Origin: Microvirga sp052114605
GTDB lineage: Bacteria; Pseudomonadota; Alphaproteobacteria; Rhizobiales; Beijerinckiaceae
Assembly (NCBI RefSeq): GCF_052114605.1
Contig: NZ_JBFRFB010000001.1
Location: 248,001-312,000 of the forward strand
Length of the DNA stretch: 64,000 nt
Reading direction: 5' to 3'
The position numbers were made by a program, and so were the translations under genes. The notes below the pieces were generated by a model. The model did not search any database. It worked only from the letters and a program-made list of their open reading frames with translations, and had not been told where the DNA came from. Shown piece by piece: positions 49,795 to 58,979 of this stretch. Position 1 is the stretch's first letter. Each line of letters opens with the position of its first letter.

Positions 49795-51423
49795 TTAAAC
49801 CAAGCGGCTCTGTACGACCGCCGCTTCGATGAAGCTCTGGAAGAGCGGATGCGGCTCGAAGGGGCGCGATTTCAGCTCTGGATGGTACTGGACGCCGATG
49901 AACCAGGGGTGGTTCTCGTATTCCACGATCTCCGGCAGGACGCCGTCGGGCGAGACGCCGGAGAAGCGAAGGCCCTTTTGCTCGAGCTTGTCGCGGTAGG
50001 TCATGTTGACCTCGTAGCGGTGGCGGTGGCGCTCGGAGATTTCGGTGCCGCCATAGATCTCAGCGACCTTGCTGCCCGGCTTGAGCGACGCCTGGAAGGC
50101 GCCAAGGCGCATGGTGCCGCCCAGATCGCCGCTGGATGAACGCTTCTCGAGCTCATTACCGCGCAGCCACTCGGTCATCAGACCGACGACCGGCTCCGAG
50201 GTCGGGCCAAATTCGGTCGAGCTGGCATTCTCGATTCCGGCGAGAGAACGAGCCGCTTCGATCACGGCCATCTGCATGCCGAAGCAGATGCCGAAATATG
50301 GCACCTTGCGCTCGCGGGCGAAGCGGGCCGCGCGGATCTTGCCCTCAGCGCCGCGCTGGCCGAAGCCGCCCGGAACCATGATGCCATGGATGCCTTCGAG
50401 GAACGGAGCCGGGTCCTCGTGCTCGAAGACTTCGCTCTCGATCCATTGCAGGTTCACCTTCACCTGGTTAGCGATGCCACCATGGTGAAGCGCCTCGATA
50501 AGCGACTTATAGGCGTCCTTGAGGCCGGTATATTTGCCGACGATGGCGATGTTGACCTCGCCCTCCGGGTTGTGAACCCTCTCGGAAATGCCGGTCCAGC
50601 GGCTCAAATTCGGCGTCTTCTCGGTGTCGAGGCCAAAGGCCGCGAGAACCTCGCTGTCGAGCCCAGCCTCATGATAGGCCAGCGGCACGTCGTAGATGGA
50701 CCGTGCATCGCGCGCCTCGATCACCGCAGTCTCACGCACGTTGCAGAACAGGGCGAGCTTGCGGCGCTCGTCCTTCGGGATCTCGCGATCCGTACGGCAG
50801 AGCAGGATGTCGGGCTGGATGCCGATGGAGCGCAGCTCCGCCACCGAGTGCTGGGTCGGCTTGGTCTTGAGTTCGCCGGCTGACGGAATGAAGGGCAGCA
50901 GGGTTAGGTGCACATAGATCGCCTGGCCGCGGGCTAAGTCGTTGCCGAGCTGGCGGATTGCCTCGAAGAACGGCAGTCCCTCGATATCGCCGACCGTGCC
51001 GCCGATCTCGACCAGGACGAAGTCGAAGCCCTCGTTGCCGCTGAGCACGAAGTCCTTGATGGCGTTCGTGACATGCGGAATCACCTGGATCGTGGCGCCG
51101 AGATAATCGCCGCGCCGCTCCTTGGTGATGATGTCGAGATAGATCCGGCCCGTGGTGATGTTGTCGGCCTTGGTGGCCGGAACGCCCGTGAAACGCTCGT
51201 AATGGCCCAGATCCAAGTCGGTCTCGGCACCGTCGTCGGTCACGAAGACCTCGCCGTGCTGATAGGGGCTCATCGTCCCCGGATCGACGTTGAGATATGG
51301 GTCGAGCTTACGAAGCCTGACCTTGTAGCCGCGAGCCTGGAGAAGCGCTCCCAGGGCCGCCGAAGCCAGACCCTTGCCGAGCGAAGACACCACGCCGCCG
51401 GTGATAAATACGTACCGCGTCAT
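49795..51423 (-). CDS. pyrG: CTP synthase
   Basis: It aminates UTP to CTP with glutamine. 542 residues: N-terminal synthetase (FITGGVVSSLGKGLASAALG with the P-loop; KLDPYLNVDPGTMSPYQHGEVFVTDDGAE) and C-terminal class I glutamine amidotransferase with nucleophile Cys in FGICFGMQ and the His/Glu end in GVQYHPELKSRP. It is followed by its own terminator, and secG lies upstream. Confidence 0.97.
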   Translation of the reverse strand: MTRYVFITGGVVSSLGKGLASAALGALLQARGYKVRLRKLDPYLNVDPGTMSPYQHGEVFVTDDGAETDLDLGHYERFTGVPATKADNITTGRIYLDIITKERRGDYLGATIQVIPHVTNAIKDFVLSGNEGFDFVLVEIGGTVGDIEGLPFFEAIRQLGNDLARGQAIYVHLTLLPFIPSAGELKTKPTQHSVAELRSIGIQPDILLCRTDREIPKDERRKLALFCNVRETAVIEARDARSIYDVPLAYHEAGLDSEVLAAFGLDTEKTPNLSRWTGISERVHNPEGEVNIAIVGKYTGLKDAYKSLIEALHHGGIANQVKVNLQWIESEVFEHEDPAPFLEGIHGIMVPGGFGQRGAEGKIRAARFARERKVPYFGICFGMQMAVIEAARSLAGIENASSTEFGPTSEPVVGLMTEWLRGNELEKRSSSGDLGGTMRLGAFQASLKPGSKVAEIYGGTEISERHRHRYEVNMTYRDKLEQKGLRFSGVSPDGVLPEIVEYENHPWFIGVQYHPELKSRPFEPHPLFQSFIEAAVVQSRLV

Positions 51424-51490
51424 GGACCCCTATCCATTAATAAGGAGCGCCGATTCGCAATCACGAATCGTGCAACTCCGAAGCCATCCA

Positions 51491-51520
51491 CAAAAGAAGA
51501 GGGCCGGAAGGTCCGGCCCT
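51491..51520 (-). terminator. Intrinsic terminator of secG
   Basis: AGGGCCGGA and TCCGGCCCT form a perfect 9-bp stem with an AGG loop (51500-51520). On the minus strand it is followed by CTTCTTTTGTGG. It lies 10 bases past the secG stop. Confidence 0.75.
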
Positions 51521-51530
51521 ACTGTTCGGT

Positions 51531-51959
51531 TTATTGTTGAGGCGCTGCTGGCGCCGGGGCACTTGGAGCAGGTGCGCTGGGCACAGGAGCCGCCGGCTGA
51601 TCGCCCTGGAGGCGCTGCAGCTGTTCGAGCACGCTGCCGCCCTGCGGAGCTGCCGGGGTCTGCTGACCGGCGGGAGCAGCGGGCGCGCCGCCATCGAGAA
51701 TCGAACGCGGCGCGCGTCCGCTCGTCGCGAAGATCGCAAGTGTGATGCTCGTCAGGAAGAACAGGGCTGCCAGAATCGCCGTTGTGCGGGTGAGTGCGTT
51801 GGCCTGCCCGCGCCCGGTCATGAAACCGGAAACGCCACCGCCACCGCCGCCGCCGCCGCCGCCGAGGCCCATGCCGCCGCCTTCGGAGCGCTGCAGGAGA
51901 ACCACGCCGATCAGGGCGAGCACGATGATCAGGTGGATAATGATAAGGACTGTTTGCAT
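51531..51959 (-). CDS. secG: Preprotein translocase subunit SecG
   Basis: 142 residues. Two membrane helices (VLIIIHLIIVLALIGVVLL and ILAALFFLTSITLAIFA) flank a cytoplasmic loop with a run of glycines (GLGGGGGGGGGGVSG) and the family motif around QRSEGGG. A long Ala/Pro-rich tail of about 55 residues (PAAPAGQQTPAAPQ) extends the usual about 75-110-residue SecG. It is an auxiliary subunit of the SecYEG channel. The tpiA-secG-pyrG order is conserved in the order. Confidence 0.92.
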   Translation of the reverse strand: MQTVLIIIHLIIVLALIGVVLLQRSEGGGMGLGGGGGGGGGGVSGFMTGRGQANALTRTTAILAALFFLTSITLAIFATSGRAPRSILDGGAPAAPAGQQTPAAPQGGSVLEQLQRLQGDQPAAPVPSAPAPSAPAPAAPQQ

Positions 51960-52093
51960 CGTTCCAAAAACCTCAAGCGGCCGAGCCAGGAAAGGCGTCA
52001 GCCGCTCGCAATTCGTTCGTTGAGGCGGGCTGTAGCATAGGTGGGCGCAGGATCAAAGGCCCGCAAGAGAGCTTTTGTTGTTGAAGTATTCAG

Positions 52094-52134
52094 TTGTCAT
52101 TCCAGAACTCCGCTAAGCGGCCCCGGAATGACAA
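52094..52134. repeat. Short GTCATTCC...GGAATGAC palindrome upstream of secG
   Basis: TTGTCATTCC at 52094-52103 pairs with GGAATGACAA at 52125-52134. The right flank CCCCGGAATGACAAAGG (52121-52137) equals the right end of the 172-base element upstream of eno, so it looks like a short relative of that element. Confidence 0.7.
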
Positions 52135-52145
52135 AGGTGGATACT

Positions 52146-52913
52146 TTAGCCCAGATAAGCCCCGGCAATCGCAAGAAAATCGGCGGCCACGAGGCTTGCG
52201 CCTCCGACCAGCGCGCCATCGACGTTGTCCACCGCCATCAGCTCGGCGGCGTTCGAGGGCTTCACCGAGCCGCCGTATAGAATGCGGACCTTGGCATAAT
52301 CAGCCTTGCCTACGAGACGCTTAAGCTCGTCGCGGATCGCGGCGTGGACCTCGGCCACGTCGGCCACAGTCGGTGTCAGGCCCGTGCCGATGGCCCAGAC
52401 CGGCTCATAGGCGACCACGAGGTTGCCGCTGTTCGAATCGGCCGGGATCGAGCCGCGCAGCTGCTTACGGACCACGGCAATCGTCTTGCCGGCCTCGCGC
52501 TCCTCGCGGGTTTCGCCCACGCAGACGATGGCTGTGAGGCCTGCCCTATAGGCAGCAACCGCCTTGGCGCAGACATCGGAATCCTTCTCCCGGTGGTACT
52601 GGCGGCGCTCGGAATGACCGACGAGCACATGAGTCGCGCCTGCATCGGCGAGCATCTCGGCGGAAAGGTCGCCCGTGTAGGCGCCCGATTCCTTCGCATG
52701 GCAGTCCTGTCCGCCGATGGCGATCCGGGAGCCGACGGCGAGGTTCGCGAGGGTGCCGATCAGGGTCGCGGGCGGGCAGATCGCCAGGTCCACCTTGGCT
52801 TTCAGGCTTGGCGTATAACCGGCATGAACCTCGTCCAGCACCCTGGCGGACGACTTCAACCCGTTCATTTTCCAGTTTCCCGCCACCAGCGGGCGCGGCC
52901 TATCGACGCTCAT
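52146..52913 (-). CDS. tpiA: Triosephosphate isomerase
   Basis: It interconverts glyceraldehyde 3-phosphate and dihydroxyacetone phosphate. 255 residues. Seen are VAGNWKMNG with the catalytic Lys, HVLVGHSERRQY with the catalytic His, and VVAYEPVWAIGTG with the catalytic Glu, followed by ILYGGSVKPSN (phosphate loop). It is divergent from ppiD with about 135 bases between. Confidence 0.97.
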   Translation of the reverse strand: MSVDRPRPLVAGNWKMNGLKSSARVLDEVHAGYTPSLKAKVDLAICPPATLIGTLANLAVGSRIAIGGQDCHAKESGAYTGDLSAEMLADAGATHVLVGHSERRQYHREKDSDVCAKAVAAYRAGLTAIVCVGETREEREAGKTIAVVRKQLRGSIPADSNSGNLVVAYEPVWAIGTGLTPTVADVAEVHAAIRDELKRLVGKADYAKVRILYGGSVKPSNAAELMAVDNVDGALVGGASLVAADFLAIAGAYLG

Positions 52914-53048
52914 TCATTCACTCCCGTCACGCTTGATAACTTGGCAGTAGCAGAGGCTTGATGCCTCTTTCAACCTGACTTGCCCTTTTCCCCGGGCCTT
53001 TGATGGGCTATCGCCCTGTTTAACAGTTTTTCGAAAGACGGGTTCACG

Positions 53049-54944
53049 ATGCTTCGGAACATGCGCAAGGCTGGGCAGACCCTAGTCGGTAAAACCATCG
53101 CCACGATCTTTTTCGGCGCTTTGATCGTCAGCTTCGCGATCTGGGGCATCGGCGACATCTTCCGCGCGACGCCCGCCTCGACGGTGGCCGAGGTCGGGAA
53201 CGCCAAGATCACAGTCGAGCAGGTTCGCGCCGCCTATACCAACCAGCTCCAGCAGCTTACCCGCCAGTTCGGCACGGTGATCAGCCCCGAGCAGGCTCGC
53301 GCCATCGGCCTCGATCAGCAGATCGTGAACAACCTCGTGACCGAGGCCGTGATGGCCGAGGAAGCCCGGAGGCTCGGCCTCTCCGTCTCCGATCAGCTGG
53401 TGGCCCGCTCCATCATGGAGAACCCGGCCTTCCGCGGCTCGGACGGCCAGTTCAACCGCGCCGCCTTCGACCAGGTCCTGCGCAATGCCGGATTGTCTGA
53501 GGCCGGATTCGTGCAGGAGCAGCGCCAGTCCATGGCCCGCCTCCATCTCGCTCAAGGACTTGCCGGGGATGTGACCGTGCCCGCCGCTGCCCGCGAAGCC
53601 ATGTATCGCTATACCAGCGAGCGTCGCAGCGCGTCCTATCTCGTTCTGAATGCGACTGCCGCCGGAGACATCCTTGCTCCCACCCAGGAGCAGCTCACGA
53701 GCTTCTACAACGAGCGCAAGGGCACCTACCGCGCTCCTGAATACCGCGCCGTTTCCGTGCTGGTGCTCGATGCAGCCGCCATCGCGAAGCCGGATGCAGT
53801 CTCCGACGCGGATGCCCGCCAACGCTACGAGCAGCAGAAGGCCCGCTACGGCCAGCCGGAGCGCCGCACCATCCAGCAGATCCCCTTCACGGCCTTGCCG
53901 GACGCGGAGGCAGCCGCCGCCAAGATCAAGGAAGGCGCGACTTTCGAATCCGTCGCCGCCGAGCGGGGCGTTGCTGCCTCCGGCCTTGAGCTCGGCACCT
54001 TTGCTAAGGCCGACATGCTCGATGCCGCCGTGGCCGAGGCCGCCTTCGCGCTGGAACTCAACGGCGTGAGCGCCCCGATTGCCGGCCGCTTCGGCCCCGT
54101 GGTGATCCGCGTCACGCAGATCCAGCCGGAGGCCGTGCGCCCGTTCGAGGAAGTGGCAGCCGGGATTCGCCAGGAAGTGGCGAAGGAGCGCGCTCAAGGC
54201 GAAATCGAGCGTATCCACGATGAGGTCGAGGATCTGCGCGCTGGCGCAAAGCCGCTGGCCGACATCGCCAAGGAAAAGAACCTGACCCTCGTGCAGCTTC
54301 CCGCCGTCGACGCGAGCGGCCTCGACAAGGCTGGCGCCCCGGTGAACCTTGCGAGCAAGGACCAGGTGGTGAAGGCCGCCTTCGCCTCGGATATCGGCGT
54401 CGATAATGAGGCCTTGCGCGTGGCAGACGGCTATACCTGGTACGATGTGACGGGCATCGAGCCCTCCCGCGAGAAGACCCTCGACGAAGTGCGCGATCAG
54501 GTCACCGCCCAATGGCGCGAGGACCAGATCGCCCAGCGTCTTTCGGAGAAGGCCCGTGAGCTGACCGAGCGTCTTGAAAAAGGCGAGGCCATCGAGGCTG
54601 TTGCCCAGTCGGTGAACACGGAGGCGAAGAACGTTGCCGATTTCGCCCGCAACGCGGCGAAGGACGATCTCTCGGCCGAGGCCGTGAACCGCATCTTCGC
54701 GACCCCGGTCGGCAAGGCCGGCAACGCGCCGAGCACGGCGGACAGCCGCGCGGTGTTCAAGGTGACCGCTGCCACCGTGCCGCCCATGAACACCACAACG
54801 CAGGAAGCGCAGAGCATCGACAACCAGCTGCGCAACGGCATGGGCGACGACCTGATCGGTGAATACATCACTCAGGCCCGCCAGGATCTCGGCGTCGTCA
54901 TCCACCAGCAGGCCGTGCGTCAGGCGACAGGCGGCGAACTCTAA
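53049..54944 (+). CDS. ppiD: PpiD-like peptidyl-prolyl isomerase / periplasmic folding factor
   Basis: 631 residues. One N-terminal membrane helix (IFFGALIVSFAIWGIGDIF) anchors it in the inner membrane with the rest in the periplasm. SurA-N-type chaperone sequence follows (TVEQVRAAYTNQLQQLTRQF, ARRLGLSVSDQLVARSIMENPAF). Around residue 280 a parvulin-like segment (RTIQQIPFTALPDAEAAAAKI, TFESVAAERGV) is diverged, so isomerase activity may be weak or absent. It assists folding of outer-membrane and secreted proteins. trpE begins four bases after the stop, an arrangement typical of Hyphomicrobiales. Confidence 0.9.
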   Translation: MLRNMRKAGQTLVGKTIATIFFGALIVSFAIWGIGDIFRATPASTVAEVGNAKITVEQVRAAYTNQLQQLTRQFGTVISPEQARAIGLDQQIVNNLVTEAVMAEEARRLGLSVSDQLVARSIMENPAFRGSDGQFNRAAFDQVLRNAGLSEAGFVQEQRQSMARLHLAQGLAGDVTVPAAAREAMYRYTSERRSASYLVLNATAAGDILAPTQEQLTSFYNERKGTYRAPEYRAVSVLVLDAAAIAKPDAVSDADARQRYEQQKARYGQPERRTIQQIPFTALPDAEAAAAKIKEGATFESVAAERGVAASGLELGTFAKADMLDAAVAEAAFALELNGVSAPIAGRFGPVVIRVTQIQPEAVRPFEEVAAGIRQEVAKERAQGEIERIHDEVEDLRAGAKPLADIAKEKNLTLVQLPAVDASGLDKAGAPVNLASKDQVVKAAFASDIGVDNEALRVADGYTWYDVTGIEPSREKTLDEVRDQVTAQWREDQIAQRLSEKARELTERLEKGEAIEAVAQSVNTEAKNVADFARNAAKDDLSAEAVNRIFATPVGKAGNAPSTADSRAVFKVTAATVPPMNTTTQEAQSIDNQLRNGMGDDLIGEYITQARQDLGVVIHQQAVRQATGGEL

Positions 54945-54947
54945 GCC

Positions 54948-56468
54948 ATGAGCATCGCGCCCGATTTCGAGACTTTCGCGAAAGCCTACGAAGCGGGCGA
55001 GGCGGGCGTTCTGCGCGCCACCCTCGTCGGCGACCTCCTCACCCCCGTCGCAGCTTTCATCAAGCTGCGGCACCAGCGGAAAGGCTCTGCCTTCCTGTTG
55101 GAATCGGTGGAGGGAGGAGCCACGCGAGGCCGGTTCTCGATGATCGGTCTCGATCCCGATCTCGTCTGGCGCTGTCAGGATGGCGTCGCTTCCATCGACC
55201 GCAACGTTCTGACGCGAAGCGGCCAGTTCAAAACGGAAGAGCTTGGGCCGCTGGAGAGCCTGCGCGCGCTGATCAAGGAAAGCGCCCTGCCCCTGTTCGA
55301 CGATCTGCCGCCTATGGCGGCGGGCCTCTTCGGCTATCTGGGCTACGACATGGTGCGGCAGATGGAGCGTCTGCCGGAGCCGAATGCCGACGTGCTGAAG
55401 GTGCCGGACGCCATCCTCATCCGCCCCACCGTCATGGTGGTGTTCGATGCGGTGAAGGACGAAATCTCGCTCATCACGCCCGTGCGTCCGCGATCCGGTG
55501 TTTCCGCGAAAGCTGCCTACGAAACGGCGCTCGCCCGTCTCGACGAAGTGACCGGCGCATTGGAGAGCCCGCTGCCTATCGAGGATCGCAGCGATCCGAC
55601 CAAGATCGATTTCGAGCCGCCGGTGTCGAACACCACGCCGGAAGAGTTCGGGCAGATGGTCGCCAAGGCGAAGGAGTACATCCGCGCGGGCGATATCTTC
55701 CAGGTCGTGCTCTCGCAGCGTTTCGAATCCGCCTTCCCCCTGCCCGCCTTCGCGCTCTACCGCTCCCTGCGCCGGGTCAATCCCGCGCCGTTCCTCTGTT
55801 ATCTCGACTTCGAGGATTTCCAGATCGTCTGCTCCTCGCCGGAAATCCTGGTGCGGATGCGCGACGGCAAGGTCACGATCCGTCCCATCGCAGGAACGCG
55901 CCCGCGCGGCGCCACGGCTGCCGAGGACCGCGCTCATGCGGAAAGCCTGCTCGCCGACCAGAAGGAGCGCGCGGAGCACCTCATGCTGCTCGATCTCGGC
56001 CGCAACGATGTGGGCCGCGTGGCGGAAATGGGCTCCGTGCAGGTCACGGATTCCTTCTTCCTCGAATATTACAGCCAGGTGATGCATATCGTTTCGAACG
56101 TGGAAGGCAGGCTCGACCCCTCCTTCGGCGCGCTCGACGCATTGATTGCAGGCTTCCCGGCCGGTACCGTCTCCGGCGCTCCCAAGGTTCGTGCGATGCA
56201 GATCATCGACGAGCTGGAGAAGGACAAGCGGGGACCTTATGCCGGATGCATCGGCTATTTCGGCGCGAACGGCGAAATGGACACCTGCATCGTGCTGCGC
56301 ACCGCCGTCGTGAAGGACGGTCGCATGGCCGTCCAGGCGGGCGCGGGCATCGTCTACGATTCCGACCCGGCCTCCGAGCAGCAGGAATGCATCAACAAGT
56401 CCAAAGCACTCTTCAAGGCAGCCGAAGAGGCGGTGCGCTTCGCGAGCCAGGCGAGGATGGGCCAATGA
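54948..56468 (+). CDS. trpE: Anthranilate synthase component I
   Basis: It converts chorismate to anthranilate with ammonia from TrpG. 506 residues. LLESVEGG near residue 50 is the tryptophan feedback-site motif. The chorismate-binding signatures are IAGTRPRGATAAEDRAHAESL, MLLDLGRNDVGRVA, PAGTVSGAPKVRAM and GRMAVQAGAGIVYDSDP. It is separate from trpG, unlike the fused trpEG of Rhizobium. With only a few bases after ppiD there is no room for a leader-peptide attenuator. Confidence 0.97.
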   Translation: MSIAPDFETFAKAYEAGEAGVLRATLVGDLLTPVAAFIKLRHQRKGSAFLLESVEGGATRGRFSMIGLDPDLVWRCQDGVASIDRNVLTRSGQFKTEELGPLESLRALIKESALPLFDDLPPMAAGLFGYLGYDMVRQMERLPEPNADVLKVPDAILIRPTVMVVFDAVKDEISLITPVRPRSGVSAKAAYETALARLDEVTGALESPLPIEDRSDPTKIDFEPPVSNTTPEEFGQMVAKAKEYIRAGDIFQVVLSQRFESAFPLPAFALYRSLRRVNPAPFLCYLDFEDFQIVCSSPEILVRMRDGKVTIRPIAGTRPRGATAAEDRAHAESLLADQKERAEHLMLLDLGRNDVGRVAEMGSVQVTDSFFLEYYSQVMHIVSNVEGRLDPSFGALDALIAGFPAGTVSGAPKVRAMQIIDELEKDKRGPYAGCIGYFGANGEMDTCIVLRTAVVKDGRMAVQAGAGIVYDSDPASEQQECINKSKALFKAAEEAVRFASQARMGQ

Positions 56469-56514
56469 TGCCTATCTTGACCCTGTCCACCCCTTGCGCG
56501 AACGTCGGTGCGCT

Positions 56515-57132
56515 ATGACCCGTGTGCTCGTGATCGACAATTACGACAGCTTCACCTGGAACCTGGTGCATCTGCTCGGCCCGTTAGCCACTTCGGTGGA
56601 CGTGATCCGCAACGATGCGATCACCGTCGACGAGGTTCTCTCGTCGAAGCCGGACGCCATCGTGCTCTCCCCCGGTCCTTGCACCCCGAACGAGGCGGGC
56701 ATTTGCCTCGATCTGGTGAAGCGGGCCTCGCCCGGCATCCCGACTTTCGGCGTCTGCCTCGGCCTCCAGACTATCGGGCAGGTTTTCGGCGGCACGGTCT
56801 CCCACGCGCCCCTGCCGATGCACGGCAAGGTCTCCGAAGTGGAGCACCAGGGGCAGGCCGTGTTTCGCGGCATCAACGGACCGTTCAAGGCGACCCGCTA
56901 TCACTCGCTGATCGTGGATCGGGAAACCTGCCCCAAGGATCTCGTGGTAACGGCGGAGACTGCAGACGGCCTCGTCATGGGCCTGTCCCACCGCACGCTG
57001 CCGATCCACGGGGTGCAATTCCATCCCGAGAGCATCCTGTCCGAGCACGGGGTGACGATCATGAAGAACTTCTTCGAGCTGGCCAAGGAATGGAACGCCA
57101 AGCATTCCTCTGCTGCTCCATCAGGACACTGA
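56515..57132 (+). CDS. trpG: Anthranilate synthase component II (glutamine amidotransferase)
   Basis: 205 residues of the class I glutamine amidotransferase fold; it supplies ammonia to TrpE. The nucleophile is Cys81 in FGVCLGLQ. The N-terminal VLVIDNYDSFTWNLVH and oxyanion motif LSPGPCTPNEAG are typical, and the His-Glu pair is in HGVQFHPESI. The frame opens at 56494; the ATG at 56515 is the family start. It follows trpE by 46 bases and precedes trpD by four. Confidence 0.96.
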   Translation: MTRVLVIDNYDSFTWNLVHLLGPLATSVDVIRNDAITVDEVLSSKPDAIVLSPGPCTPNEAGICLDLVKRASPGIPTFGVCLGLQTIGQVFGGTVSHAPLPMHGKVSEVEHQGQAVFRGINGPFKATRYHSLIVDRETCPKDLVVTAETADGLVMGLSHRTLPIHGVQFHPESILSEHGVTIMKNFFELAKEWNAKHSSAAPSGH

Positions 57133-57136
57133 GACA

Positions 57137-58162
57137 ATGGAATCCTTCAAGTCCTACCTCGCCAAGGTCGCCACCGGCGCTTCGCTCAGCCGGGACGAGG
57201 CGCGCTCGGCCTTCGATGACCTGCTTTCTGGCGAGGTGACGCATGCTCAGGGCGGGGCCTTCCTGATGGCCCTGCGGGTGCGCGGCGAGGCGCTTGAGGA
57301 AATCATCGGCGCGGTATCGGCCATGCGCGGGCGCATGTTGACGGTCACGGCGCCGGACAACGCGGTCGATATCGTCGGCACCGGCGGCGATCACTCGGGC
57401 AGCTACAACATCTCGACGCTGGCATCCATCATCGTCGCATCCTGCGGCGTGCCTGTGGCCAAGCACGGCAACCGCGCGGCCTCCTCGAAATCCGGCACGG
57501 CGGATGTTCTCCAGGCTCTCGGCGTGAAGCTCGGGCTTACGCCCGAAGGTCTGGAGCGGTGCCTGAAGGATGCGGGCCTGTGCTTCATGTTCGCCCAGAC
57601 GCACCACGCCGCCATGCGCCATGTTGCGCCGGTGCGCGTGGAACTCGGCACCCGCACGATCTTCAATTTGCTCGGTCCGCTGTCGAACCCGGCCGGCGTG
57701 AAACGACAGCTTCTCGGCGTGTTTTCAGAGGCTTGGCTCGATCCGATAACTCAGGTTCTGAAGGAACTGGGCTCGAAGAAGCTGTGGGTGGTGCATGGCT
57801 CCGACGGCCTCGACGAAATGACCACCACCGGCCCGACTTTCGTCTCCGCGTTGGAAAACGGCGCGATCCGCCGCTTCACCGTAACGCCGGAGGAAGTCGG
57901 CCTGCCGGTCGCCAAGCTCGAAGACCTGAAGGGCGGCGATCCGGAGCATAATGCCACCCAGCTGCGCGCTGTTCTCGACGGCGCTCGCATAGCCTATCGC
58001 GACGTAGCGCTTCTCAATGCGGCCGCTGCCCTCGTGATCGCGGATGAAGCAGCCAACCTTCGCGACGGTCTGGAGCGCGCAACACAAGTGCTCGACAGTG
58101 GAGCCTCGAAGGCCATGCTCGACCGCCTCGTCCAGGTGTCGAACACCTGCGGCGGCATCTGA
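57137..58162 (+). CDS. trpD: Anthranilate phosphoribosyltransferase
   Basis: It couples anthranilate to PRPP, the second step of tryptophan synthesis. 341 residues. Seen are the family motifs IVGTGGDHSGSYNISTLASI, KHGNRAASSKSGTADVLQALG, FMFAQTHHAAMRHV and RTIFNLLGPLSNPAG. trpC starts 17 bases after the stop. Confidence 0.97.
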   Translation: MESFKSYLAKVATGASLSRDEARSAFDDLLSGEVTHAQGGAFLMALRVRGEALEEIIGAVSAMRGRMLTVTAPDNAVDIVGTGGDHSGSYNISTLASIIVASCGVPVAKHGNRAASSKSGTADVLQALGVKLGLTPEGLERCLKDAGLCFMFAQTHHAAMRHVAPVRVELGTRTIFNLLGPLSNPAGVKRQLLGVFSEAWLDPITQVLKELGSKKLWVVHGSDGLDEMTTTGPTFVSALENGAIRRFTVTPEEVGLPVAKLEDLKGGDPEHNATQLRAVLDGARIAYRDVALLNAAAALVIADEAANLRDGLERATQVLDSGASKAMLDRLVQVSNTCGGI

Positions 58163-58178
58163 CGGAGCACGCACCACC

Positions 58179-58979
58179 ATGAGCGATGTTCTCAGCCGGA
58201 TCGAAGACTATAAGCGCAAAGAGATCGAGGCCGCGAAGGCATCCATCCCCCCTGCCGAAATGGAGCGTTTGGCCCGCACTGCCGCGCCTGCGCGCGGTTT
58301 CGCGAAAGCTATCGAGCGGCATCTTGCCGAGGGGCGCCCCGCACTGATCGCCGAGGTGAAGAAGGCGAGCCCATCGAAGGGGCTGATCCGCGCAGATTTC
58401 GATCCGCCGAGCCTCGCGAAGGCTTATGCGGATGGCGGCGCGACATGCCTGTCGGTTTTGACCGACGAGCCCTCGTTCCAGGGCAAACCCGAATATCTGG
58501 CCCAGGCGCGCGACGCCTCCGGCCTGCCGGCCTTGCGCAAGGACTTTCTCTTCGAACCCTATCAGGTCTACGAGGCCCGCGCCTGGGGCGCCGATTGCAT
58601 CCTCGTCATCATGGCGAGCGTCACGGATGATGAAGCGCGCGCGCTGATCGACACCGCGCATGACCTCGGCATGGATGTGCTGGTCGAGGTGCATGACCGC
58701 GCGGAGCTGGAGCGGGCCATTCCGCTCGGCACCAAGCTCATCGGCATCAACAACCGTAATTTGCGCACCTTCGATGTCTCGCTGTCGGTCAGCGAAGAGC
58801 TGGCGCCGCTCATTCCGGCAGACCGCATCATCGTCGGCGAGAGCGGCATCTTCACGATTGAAGACATAGAGCGCCTGACGAAGGTCAACATCCGCACCTT
58901 CCTCGTGGGCGAGAGCCTGATGCGGCAGGCGGATGTGGCTGGCGCGACGCGAAAACTTCTCTTCGGCGAGCCTGCATGA
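58179..58979 (+). CDS. trpC: Indole-3-glycerol-phosphate synthase
   Basis: It closes the indole ring (fourth step of the pathway). 266 residues, a TIM barrel without fused TrpF. Signatures: ALIAEVKKASPSKGLIR (catalytic Lys), LSVLTDEPSFQG, LRKDFLFEPYQVYEARAWGAD, LIGINNRNLRTFDV and VGESGIFT. The frame is open further upstream (58044) inside trpD; the ATG at 58179 is the correct start. It overlaps moaC by ATGA. Confidence 0.97.
   Translation: MSDVLSRIEDYKRKEIEAAKASIPPAEMERLARTAAPARGFAKAIERHLAEGRPALIAEVKKASPSKGLIRADFDPPSLAKAYADGGATCLSVLTDEPSFQGKPEYLAQARDASGLPALRKDFLFEPYQVYEARAWGADCILVIMASVTDDEARALIDTAHDLGMDVLVEVHDRAELERAIPLGTKLIGINNRNLRTFDVSLSVSEELAPLIPADRIIVGESGIFTIEDIERLTKVNIRTFLVGESLMRQADVAGATRKLLFGEPA

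Noticed and set aside
54900..54948. trp leader peptide or attenuator
   Set aside because: Only three bases separate ppiD and trpE, and no run of Trp codons with alternative hairpins was seen.
53082..56465. 1127-codon open frame on the minus strand opposite ppiD and trpE
   Set aside because: It is the mirror of two clear plus-strand genes in GC-rich DNA and encodes His/Gly/Arg-rich sequence without any family features.
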